Of a stretch of 17,363 bases of DNA, positions 6,324 to 12,780 are shown piece after piece (the first letter of the stretch is position 1; every line of letters starts with the position of its first letter). Below the pieces are notes generated by a model that did not search any database, had not been told where the DNA came from, and was given only the letters and a program-made list of their open reading frames with translations. The stretch is from Lentisphaeria bacterium (lineage in GTDB: Bacteria > Verrucomicrobiota > Lentisphaeria > Oligosphaerales > JAFGRS01), in assembly GCA_016935045.1 (NCBI GenBank), contig JAFGRS010000001.1, forward strand, positions 1 through 17,363, given 5' to 3'. The translations under genes were made by a program, and so were the position numbers.

Positions 6324-8777
6324 TCAGGGCTTTGGGATCAACTCCTGAAGCCGTGTCCGGTTCTCTTCCGTTTCCTCCGGGAACGTGCGTTCCAGGTACT
6401 CCAGCAACGCCTTTGCCCGGGGCATGTCGCCCTGGCTTCCAAGCTGCTGGAGCTGCTCCAGCCAGCGTTCGAATTCCATCCTGCGCAGTTCGGGTTCGAC
6501 GACAGCCAGTTCATCGAGAAGCGGCTGGGCTTCGGGGAGGCCGCAGGTTTCCAGCCGTTTCCGGGCTTCGGGCAGGAATTGGGCCCGGCAGAGGAGGTAG
6601 GCCCCGAACAGCAGCAGGCGGCGGTTTTCCTCGCCGCCGTCGCGTTCCCATTTGCGCTTGGTCAGGATGTCGAGCTGTACGGCCGTGAGTTCCGTGAAGG
6701 GGATTTCGAGGGTCTCCATGTCCTCGCTGCGGACCCCGCGGCTGTAGGTCACGCGGCGGCTCTGCAGCTCCACGTCCCGGAAGCCGATGCGGCTCACCTT
6801 CCATTCGCCACGCTGCTGACGCTGCAGGGGGAGTTCCGTGCCCGCCAGTTCTTCCTTGGTGTTGACGATGGTGTCGAGCAGTTCCTCCGCCATGGCGATG
6901 CAGCTCTGCCGGGCCCGGGCCCAGTCCCGTTCCCCCTCGTCCCGCGCGGCGGACATGGGCACGAAGAGGGTACTGGCCTCGTCGAAACGCTGCTGTCGGC
7001 ACAGCTCGATGGACTGCCAGCGCAATTCCGTGCGTTCCCTGGCCTTGGCGGCCTGCCGCTGGGCTTCGGCTTCGGCCTGGCGCCGCGCTTCTTCCTCCTG
7101 TCGTTTCCGTTCGGCTTCGGCGGCGGCCGCCTGCCGGTTCTGTTCCTGTTGGGCTTGGGCTTCGCGGCGGCGTTCCGCGAGTTGCTGCTGCCAGCGTTCC
7201 GTGGCGGCGGCTTCGGGGGCGGCGCGGGCGGCTTCGAGGTCCTCCTCACGGAAGGGTGCCGCCAGGGCGGCGAAGGTCTCCGCCTCGGGGTGGTCATAGC
7301 CGTGGGTACGGGCCAGGGAGGCGAGCCGGCGGCGCATCTCGTTCGGCGCCTCGCCCCGCGCGCCGGCCTCCCGGATGGCGTCCAGGGCGGCGCGGATCTC
7401 AGCAGCGGGGACCCGCGCCGTGCCCCCCCCACTTCCCGGGCCGGCACTGCCGTCGCCGCCGCCCACGCTCCCGCCGTTTCCCGGTCGCAGGAGGTAGAAC
7501 GCTCCCGCGCCCAGGACCACCACAGCCACCGCCGCCCCGACGGCAAGGAGAACCCCGAAGGACTTCCGCTGCGCCGGGACCCCGGCCCCCGATCCCGCCG
7601 ACCTTTTCCCTGCGCCCCCGCGGGCCCCCGAGGGCAGGCGGGCGGCCTCCGGGCTGTCGCCGGAGCGCGCTCCGGGCACCGTGATGCGCCGCAACCGTCC
7701 CGTGTGCCCGCGCGAGGGCGCCGGCGCGGGGCCGGGCGCGGCCGCCCCGGCTGCATCCCCCCCCTCGGCGATGGCCACCGCTTCGTCGCTGTCGGGCTCG
7801 ATGGGCTTCTGGCTGCCCGGATCCAGCCTGGCCAGGGGCGGCTCCCCGGACTGGACCCGCTGCAGGTCGGCCAGAAACGCGGCCCCGTCGGCATAGCGCT
7901 GGTGCGGGCGTTTCGAGAGGGCGACCTGGACGATCCGGGCCATGGGGGCGGGGATGTCCGCATGCAGGTCGGTCAGGGCCGGCAGCGGGTCGCTGAGGTG
8001 CTTCAGCGCGATCTCTCCCGGGTCGCTCCCTTCGTAGGGGAAGCGGCCGCTGAGGGCCTGGTAGAGGGTTGCCCCGAGGCTGTAGATGTCGCTGCGGCAG
8101 TCACCGGGGTGTCCCAGGAGTTGTTCGGGGGCGATGTACTGGGGGGTGCCGTACAGTTCCCGGGTGCCGTCCTGGGCCGTGTCGGTCATTTTCCGTGCCA
8201 GTCCGAGGTCGGCCACCTTGACGTTCCCGTCGGCGGTCAGGATGATGTTGTCGGGCTTGATGTCGCGGTGGATCAGTCCCTGGTTGCGGAAGGCGAAATC
8301 GAGGGCGCCGGCGACCTGGATCCCAATCTGCAGGGCCCGCTCCCACACCAGGCGCCCACCGTGCAGAAGCACCTCCTTCAGCGTGCTGCCGCAAACGTAC
8401 TCCATGGCGAAGTAGAAGAGCCCCTCGTCCTCGCCCACCGCATAGGCCTGGACAATGCTGGGGTGGTTGAGTGCGGCTGCCGCGCGGGCCTCCCGGATGA
8501 AGTCCGCGATGTAGGCGTCATCCACACCGTAGCGGTGATGCAGGATCTTCAGCGCCGCGGGCCGGTCGAGGGAAACCTGATGCGCCAGGTAGACGGAACC
8601 CATGCCGCCGGCGCCCAGCCTGTCCCGAATCACGAAGTCCCCCACCACCGCGGCCGGCGAAACCCGCGTCTCCGGGACGGTCACGGCACTGCCGCAATGA
8701 CCGCAGGCCACCGCCTCGCCGGGCTCACACTCGTCAATGGCCAGGATGCCACCGCAATGGTTGCACTGAAACCTCAC
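6324..8777 (-). CDS. Membrane-anchored zinc-ribbon Ser/Thr protein kinase (Hanks type)
   Basis: About 817 residues from a GTG start at 8777. Order of parts: an N-terminal zinc ribbon (C5-x2-C8, C25-x2-C28), a kinase domain at about 46-310, a Pro/Ala/Gly linker, one transmembrane helix (about 407-430), a charged Gln/Glu/Ala/Arg coiled coil (about 520-590) and an unrecognised C-terminal region. Kinase motifs are complete: glycine loop GAGGMGSVYLA (55-65), K77, E96, HRDIKPDN (170-177), DLG (190-192, in place of DFG) and APEQ (216-219). It should phosphorylate Ser/Thr in the cytoplasm and sense something through its distal half. The frame is open to an ATG at 8975, but that would add 66 unrelated residues and overlap the aldolase start. 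The GTG gives VRFQCNHCGG, a usual opening for such kinases; a second GTG at 8789 is possible. Confidence 0.9.
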   Translation of the reverse strand: MRFQCNHCGGILAIDECEPGEAVACGHCGSAVTVPETRVSPAAVVGDFVIRDRLGAGGMGSVYLAHQVSLDRPAALKILHHRYGVDDAYIADFIREARAAAALNHPSIVQAYAVGEDEGLFYFAMEYVCGSTLKEVLLHGGRLVWERALQIGIQVAGALDFAFRNQGLIHRDIKPDNIILTADGNVKVADLGLARKMTDTAQDGTRELYGTPQYIAPEQLLGHPGDCRSDIYSLGATLYQALSGRFPYEGSDPGEIALKHLSDPLPALTDLHADIPAPMARIVQVALSKRPHQRYADGAAFLADLQRVQSGEPPLARLDPGSQKPIEPDSDEAVAIAEGGDAAGAAAPGPAPAPSRGHTGRLRRITVPGARSGDSPEAARLPSGARGGAGKRSAGSGAGVPAQRKSFGVLLAVGAAVAVVVLGAGAFYLLRPGNGGSVGGGDGSAGPGSGGGTARVPAAEIRAALDAIREAGARGEAPNEMRRRLASLARTHGYDHPEAETFAALAAPFREEDLEAARAAPEAAATERWQQQLAERRREAQAQQEQNRQAAAAEAERKRQEEEARRQAEAEAQRQAAKARERTELRWQSIELCRQQRFDEASTLFVPMSAARDEGERDWARARQSCIAMAEELLDTIVNTKEELAGTELPLQRQQRGEWKVSRIGFRDVELQSRRVTYSRGVRSEDMETLEIPFTELTAVQLDILTKRKWERDGGEENRRLLLFGAYLLCRAQFLPEARKRLETCGLPEAQPLLDELAVVEPELRRMEFERWLEQLQQLGSQGDMPRAKALLEYLERTFPEETEENRTRLQELIPKP

Positions 8778-8836
8778 CTGCCCCAACACCTTTCCTTCGG
8801 CGGTCCGGGACCCGCGCAGGCAAACACCGGGAACGA

Positions 8837-8846
8837 TACTATAGTA
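8837..8846. promoter_or_regulatory. Palindromic divergent -10-like element
   Basis: TACTATAGTA is a perfect 10-bp palindrome in the 169-bp region between the divergently transcribed kinase and aldolase genes. It contains TATAGT (5 of 6 matches to TATAAT) on both strands, at 8840-8845 on plus and 8843-8838 on minus, so it could serve as a -10 box in both directions. No good -35 hexamer was found at 16-18 bp on either side. It stands out as an AT island in otherwise GC-rich DNA. Leaders would be about 95 nt for the aldolase and about 55 nt for the kinase. Confidence 0.38.
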
Positions 8847-8946
8847 CCAATTGCAGCGATGGAAGGCAATCGCGGCGGCGGAGGATACAAGGGCCGTCGC
8901 GGGTGCAGTGCGGCAGACAGGGCCAAGGGCAAAGGGACGGCACGCC

Positions 8947-9900
8947 ATGATCGTCACGACAGCGGATCTCTTCAAGGTCGCCTACGGCAAGTTCGCGGTG
9001 GGTGCGTACAACATCAACAATCTGGAGCAGTGCATGGGGCTGTTCCGGGGCAATCTGGACAGCCAGGCGCCGTTCATCATCCAGATCAGCAAGGGTGCCC
9101 GTTCCTACACCCACAAGCTGATGCTGGAGGGTCTGATCCGGAGCGCGGAGCAGGTCTTCCCCGAGGCGGTGTTCGCGGTGCATCTGGATCACGGCGATGA
9201 GGCGACGTGTTACGACTGCATCGACAGCGGGTTCTACAGCTCGGTGATGATCGATGCCAGCCACGAGTCCCTGGCGGAGAACATCGCCATCACCCGTCGG
9301 GTGGCGGACCGGGCCCATGCGAAGGGCATCAGCGTGGAGGCCGAACTGGGGCAGCTCGGCGGCGTCGAAGAACACGTCAGCGTGAAGGAAGCGGATGCCA
9401 AGCTCACGGACCCGGACCAGGCGCTCGAGTTCGTCACCGGTTCGGGATGCGACTCCCTGGCCTGTGCCATCGGCACCAGCCATGGGGCCTTCAAGTTCAT
9501 AGGCACCCAGGGTCTCCACTTCGACGTCCTGGAGGAGATCCAGAAGCGCCTGCCGGGCTTCCCGCTGGTGATGCACGGCAGCAGCAGCGTGCCCCAGGAC
9601 GAGGTGGCGCGGATCAACGCGGCCGGGGGCGCGCTTGCGGGCGCCAAGGGGGTGGACGCCGGCGAATTCCATCGAGCCTCCCTGTTGGGCGTGACCAAGA
9701 TCAACATCGATACGGACGGACGATTGGTATGGACCCGGGTGCACCGGGAGTACTTCCGCGACAAGCCGGAGAACTTCGATCTGCGTCCGCCCGGGAAGGT
9801 CTTCATGGCGGAGTATGCCGCCTTCATCGCCGCCAAGAACGGGTTCCTGGGCAGTGCGGGCCAGTTGGGCCTGGTCAAGAAGGAACTCGGCCTGGCCTGA
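8947..9900 (+). CDS. fba: Class II fructose-bisphosphate aldolase
   Basis: A 317-residue zinc-dependent class II aldolase catalysing reversible cleavage of fructose 1,6-bisphosphate to dihydroxyacetone phosphate and glyceraldehyde 3-phosphate in glycolysis or gluconeogenesis. Visible signatures are VHLDHGD (zinc His82, catalytic Asp81), VEAELGQLGGVEEH (130-143), AIGTSHGAFKF (zinc His179 region), VMHGSSSVP (zinc His210) and KINIDTDGR (251-259). The GVEEH loop and the long segment GCDSLACAIGTSHG fit the class IIB type of anaerobes and cyanobacteria. The start MIVTTADLFK at 8947 is chosen as the family N-terminus, with AAAGGGA about 9 nt upstream. An in-frame ATG at 8851 would add 32 unconserved residues. 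It is followed 65 bp later by a hydroxyacid dehydrogenase on the same strand. A tagatose-bisphosphate or related specificity cannot be excluded. Confidence 0.93.
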   Translation: MIVTTADLFKVAYGKFAVGAYNINNLEQCMGLFRGNLDSQAPFIIQISKGARSYTHKLMLEGLIRSAEQVFPEAVFAVHLDHGDEATCYDCIDSGFYSSVMIDASHESLAENIAITRRVADRAHAKGISVEAELGQLGGVEEHVSVKEADAKLTDPDQALEFVTGSGCDSLACAIGTSHGAFKFIGTQGLHFDVLEEIQKRLPGFPLVMHGSSSVPQDEVARINAAGGALAGAKGVDAGEFHRASLLGVTKINIDTDGRLVWTRVHREYFRDKPENFDLRPPGKVFMAEYAAFIAAKNGFLGSAGQLGLVKKELGLA

Positions 9901-9965
9901 GGACCACCGGGTCCGAACCGATCCGACCGATCCGGGGGTGGATTCCTGGCGGGGAGTTCCGGGTG

Positions 9966-10967
9966 ATGGCTTCGGCATCGGGAGACCCGCCGCCGGCGGC
10001 GGGGATTTGGCCCGCGGCGGTGCATCTCGTTCATCCCGAGGTGGCCTGCTGGCGCTTCGGTGCGCATGAGGCGTCCGTGTTGGAGGCCCTGGCGCCCGAG
10101 ATCCGTTGCGAGGTCTGTTCCGACCGGGGGAGTTTCCGTCGGGCGTTGTGCCATGCCAGGATTGCGTTGGTATGGCGTTTCGAGCAGGAGGAGTTCGCCC
10201 TTGCCCCCGACCTGCGGCTACTGGCGACGCCCGCGGCCGGTCGGGATTACTTCCGGGTCGAGGCGCCCGCGGGGGTGGAGCTTTCCTACGGTTCCTTCCA
10301 CGGCGAGCTGATGGCCGAGACGGCCGTGGCCATGGTCCTCGGCATGGCGCGGGGCCTGTTGCCGGCCGTGACCTGCTTCGGGGGTTCCCCCTGGCCGCGC
10401 CGCCGGCTCTCGGCCCGCATGCGTCCTCTGCGCGGGACCCGGGTCACGGTGCTCGGCTTCGGGCACATCGGACGCTGGATCGGCCAACTCCTGAAGCCCT
10501 TCGGCGTGACCCTCACCGGCGTCCGCCGGCGGTCGGCGGCAGGGGATACCCCGACCTTCTTCGGCCCGGACGACCGGATCATCCCCGTGGACGAACTCGA
10601 TGCCGTCCTGCCGCGCACGGACCACCTCGTGATCGCTCTCCCCGGCGGGGCCGAAACCGACCGCATCGTCGACGCCCGGCGCCTGGCTCTCCTGCCCGCC
10701 CATGCCACACTGACAAACCTCGGCCGGGGAAACGCCATCGACGAACAGGCCCTCGCCGAGGCCCTGTCCCGGGGACGCCTCGCCGGGGCCTGTCTGGATG
10801 TCTTCGCCGAAGAACCCCTGCCGGCCGATTCCCCCCTGCGTCACGCCCCCAACCTCTGGCTCACACCCCACACGGCGGCCGTCGGCCCCAACTACATGGA
10901 CCTCTTCGTGCGCGAGTTCGCGGCGCGTTTCCGACGCCGGCTCGATACCGGAATCCCGTTCGGCTGA
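9966..10967 (+). CDS. D-2-hydroxyacid dehydrogenase (NAD(P)-dependent)
   Basis: A 333-residue member of the D-isomer-specific 2-hydroxyacid dehydrogenase family, which interconverts 2-hydroxy and 2-keto acids with NAD(P). The Rossmann motif is VLGFGHIGRWIG (162-173). The catalytic triad is intact: R254 in NLGRGN, E283 in FAEEP and H302 in TPHTAA. The N-terminal half is divergent and shorter in recognisable motifs than phosphoglycerate dehydrogenase, and there is no C-terminal ACT domain. The start ATG at 9966 has GGGGAG about 9 nt upstream. The open frame continues far upstream only because it crosses the aldolase gene in another frame. The 65-bp gap and shared strand suggest cotranscription with the aldolase. 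The substrate is unknown; glyoxylate, hydroxypyruvate and a sugar acid are all plausible. Confidence 0.88.
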   Translation: MASASGDPPPAAGIWPAAVHLVHPEVACWRFGAHEASVLEALAPEIRCEVCSDRGSFRRALCHARIALVWRFEQEEFALAPDLRLLATPAAGRDYFRVEAPAGVELSYGSFHGELMAETAVAMVLGMARGLLPAVTCFGGSPWPRRRLSARMRPLRGTRVTVLGFGHIGRWIGQLLKPFGVTLTGVRRRSAAGDTPTFFGPDDRIIPVDELDAVLPRTDHLVIALPGGAETDRIVDARRLALLPAHATLTNLGRGNAIDEQALAEALSRGRLAGACLDVFAEEPLPADSPLRHAPNLWLTPHTAAVGPNYMDLFVREFAARFRRRLDTGIPFG

Positions 10968-10974
10968 CGGCCGC

Positions 10975-10987
10975 CCGGGGGCCCCGG
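10975..10987. terminator. Weak GC inverted repeat between convergent genes
   Basis: CCGGGG (10975-10980) and CCCCGG (10982-10987) flank a single G in the 46-bp gap between the convergent hydroxyacid dehydrogenase and corrinoid-protein genes. A bidirectional terminator is expected at such a junction. There is no T run on either strand and the loop would be tight, so this is only a candidate. Confidence 0.22.
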
Positions 10988-11013
10988 TCCTGGCGCGCGC
11001 GCGGGGGGTGCCG

Positions 11014-11655
11014 TCAGGATCCCATGAGGGAATGGAGCAGGTCCACCGCGGAAGCCGCATCGGGGGCATAGCCGTCGGCGCCGATCTCGTCGGCGAAGTT
11101 CTGGGTCAGGGGCGCGCCGCCGACCATGATCTTGACCTTGCCCCGGAGCCCTGCCTCCTGGAAGGCGTCGACGGTTGCCTTCATGTTCGTCATGGTGGTG
11201 GTGAGCAGGGCGCTCATGCCGATGGCGTCGGCATTGTGCTCCTGGGCGGCCTTGACGAATTTCTCCGGCTCGCAGTTCACTCCGAGGTCGACGACCTCGT
11301 ACCCGGCGCCCTCGAGCATCATGCAGACCAGGTTCTTGCCGATGTCGTGCAGGTCTCCCTTGACGGTGGCGCAGCAGACGGTGCCCCGGGCCTTGACCCC
11401 CGCCAGTTTCAGGAGGGGTTTCACCAGGGCCATTCCGGCATTCATGGCCCGGGCCGCGATCAGGACCTCGGGGATGTACACCTCGTTGCGCTTGAACTTG
11501 TCGCCGATGACGCTCATCCCTGCCACCAGGCCGTCGTCCAGGATCTCCTTGGCGGAGAAACCCTCGTCGATGGCCTTCTGGGTCAGTTCCTTCACCACCG
11601 GAGCCTGCCCCTTGATGAGAGCTGCCGAGAGCTGTTCCAGGAGTTCTGCCGCCAT
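11014..11655 (-). CDS. Corrinoid (B12-binding) protein of a methyltransferase system
   Basis: A 213-residue stand-alone corrinoid protein like the MtbC/MttC/MtaC group, which carries the methyl group on cobalt between a substrate-specific methyltransferase and a folate- or CoM-dependent one. Residues 1-85 form the helical cap domain, with VAGMSVIGDKF and VYIPEVLIAARAMNAG typical of it. The Rossmann-like B12 domain follows, with GDLHDIGKNLV (100-110; D101, the cobalt-ligating H103, G106), the S148-A-L150 motif and VGGAPLTQNFADEIGADGY (178-196). The start at 11655 has GGAGGAA 5 nt upstream. It is convergent with the dehydrogenase and divergent from the TIM-barrel gene, so it forms its own transcription unit. 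Neither a partner methyltransferase nor a RamA-type reactivase is in the window. Confidence 0.93.
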   Translation of the reverse strand: MAAELLEQLSAALIKGQAPVVKELTQKAIDEGFSAKEILDDGLVAGMSVIGDKFKRNEVYIPEVLIAARAMNAGMALVKPLLKLAGVKARGTVCCATVKGDLHDIGKNLVCMMLEGAGYEVVDLGVNCEPEKFVKAAQEHNADAIGMSALLTTTMTNMKATVDAFQEAGLRGKVKIMVGGAPLTQNFADEIGADGYAPDAASAVDLLHSLMGS

Positions 11656-11756
11656 GTTTCTTCCTCCACTCTTTCGTGCGAGCCTTCGCTACGGGGTCTG
11701 CCATCCCTCGGACACCCTGCGTGCAGGATGGATGCCGAGACGCTGAAGCCGCCCCA

Positions 11757-11762
11757 AATATA
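11757..11762 (-). promoter_or_regulatory. Candidate -10 box for the corrinoid-protein gene
   Basis: TATATT on the minus strand matches TATAAT at 5 of 6 positions and lies in the most AT-rich pocket of the intergenic region. It would give a leader of about 95 nt. Upstream, TTGCAT is a poor -35 at 15-bp spacing, so only the -10 call has any weight. Confidence 0.3.
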
Positions 11763-11821
11763 CCCCAACTGCCCGGCATGCAAGCAGAAAAAGCGAACCG
11801 GCCCGAAACCGAGCCGGCCCC

Positions 11822-11850
11822 TGGAAAAGACGCCGCTGCCGCGGTATGCT
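11822..11850 (+). promoter_or_regulatory. Candidate promoter for the TIM-barrel/M16 unit
   Basis: TGGAAA (11822-11827) and TATGCT (11845-11850) are spaced by 17 bp, each with 4 of 6 consensus matches. The leader would be about 100 nt to the ATG at 11956. Weak evidence by sequence similarity only. Confidence 0.2.
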
Positions 11851-11955
11851 GGGCAACACTCCCCGGAGGCGTGTCGAGGTCCGGCCGCCGGGGGATGGAG
11901 CCGGGCGGGAATCTGCCGGCCCGGGATACCCCGACCCGGAAAGGGACTGCGGGAC

Positions 11956-12777
11956 ATGACGCATCGTTTCGGCTGCAACACGCTCTACCCCGGGGGACGG
12001 CTGCCCGCCCTCGAGGAGACCTTCGACCTGCCTGCCCTCCGCCAGGCCCTGCTCACCATCCGCGACGCGGGCTTCGACGGCTGCGAGTTCTCCCACTACC
12101 AGCACCTCATCGCCCCGGAACAGGAGAGGCTCCGCGAGATGTGTTCCTGCATGGGGCTGCAGCCCTGGAGCGCGCACTCCTGGGTGCCGCTGCCCGCGGC
12201 CCTCGGGGACGTTCCCGGGGCCGTGCCGCGCCTCGGGGAGAGCCTGGCCGGGGCCGCGCGTCTCGGCGTCCAGGTGCTGGTGCTGCATGCCGCGGGAGCG
12301 CCTCCGTCGGCGTACCCGGAACGTTCCGAAGCCCTGTCGCGTGCTCTGCAGGCGCTGGGGCCTGCCGCCACGGCCGCGGGCATCACCCTGGCGCTGGAGA
12401 ACTGCGCCGACCGCCGTGACCTCGACTTTCTCGCCGCGCTGCTGGAACGGCTGGCGCTGCCCTTTGTCGGCTTCAACGTCGACACGGGGCACGCGGTGTT
12501 GCATGGCATGACTCCCGCGGAGGTCATCCGGGTGATGGGACCGCGCCTCGTCACGACGCACCTGCAGGACAACCTCGGCCTCCGGGACGATCATCTGCCT
12601 CCGGGAGCCGGGAGCATTCCCTGGCAGACGGTTCGGGATGCCCTCGCCGAGGTCGGCTACGGGGGCATGCTCATGGTCGAAATCTCGGACCGTCCGCCCG
12701 GGCGTGAGCCGGACCCGGTGGGCGACACCCGTGCGGCGGCGTCTTTCCTGCGGAAGCTATTTGCGGAGGAGCACTGA
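11956..12777 (+). CDS. Sugar phosphate isomerase/epimerase-like TIM-barrel protein (AP endonuclease 2 superfamily)
   Basis: A 273-residue xylose-isomerase-like TIM barrel. The metal-binding positions of the superfamily are visible: E148 in LALEN, D176 and H179 in NVDTGHA, H202 in THLQDN, the DDHLPPGAGSIPW segment (211-223) and E242 in VEIS. Relatives isomerise or epimerise sugars and cyclitols, or catalyse eliminations on keto-sugars; the reaction here is not determined. The ATG at 11956 yields the usual MTHRFGCNTL opening, though its ribosome-binding site is weak (AAGGGA about 10 nt upstream). The stop codon is 3 bp from the start of the M16 peptidase gene, whose ribosome-binding site GGAGGAG lies inside this gene, so the two are almost surely cotranscribed and probably translationally coupled. 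It is divergent from the corrinoid gene. Confidence 0.88.
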   Translation: MTHRFGCNTLYPGGRLPALEETFDLPALRQALLTIRDAGFDGCEFSHYQHLIAPEQERLREMCSCMGLQPWSAHSWVPLPAALGDVPGAVPRLGESLAGAARLGVQVLVLHAAGAPPSAYPERSEALSRALQALGPAATAAGITLALENCADRRDLDFLAALLERLALPFVGFNVDTGHAVLHGMTPAEVIRVMGPRLVTTHLQDNLGLRDDHLPPGAGSIPWQTVRDALAEVGYGGMLMVEISDRPPGREPDPVGDTRAAASFLRKLFAEEH

Positions 12778-12780
12778 GGC

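Larger units (their letters stand above)
11656..11955. other. 300-bp divergent intergenic region
   Basis: This gap separates the corrinoid-protein gene from the TIM-barrel gene and should carry promoters for both. It contains an AT pocket at 11756-11762 and a short inverted repeat in the corrinoid leader (CCATCC at 11701-11706 with GGATGG at 11726-11731). I looked for the B12-box and GCCACTG elements of a cobalamin riboswitch upstream of the corrinoid gene and did not find them. No small gene is supported. Confidence 0.6.

Noticed and set aside
3857..6688. A 943-codon open frame on the plus strand opposite rhamnulokinase and the metallophosphoesterase
   Set aside because: It is a shadow frame produced by high GC in third codon positions. 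It has no recognisable motifs, low-complexity composition, and lies opposite two genes with complete catalytic motifs.
8778..8975. Longer kinase N-terminus starting at the ATG at 8975
   Set aside because: It would add 66 residues with no domain character, cover the divergent promoter region and overlap the aldolase start. The zinc ribbon starts right after the GTG at 8777.
11656..11760. Cobalamin riboswitch upstream of the corrinoid protein
   Set aside because: The leader lacks a B12-box-like segment and the GCCACTG element, and is only about 95 nt from the candidate promoter, too short for the full aptamer.
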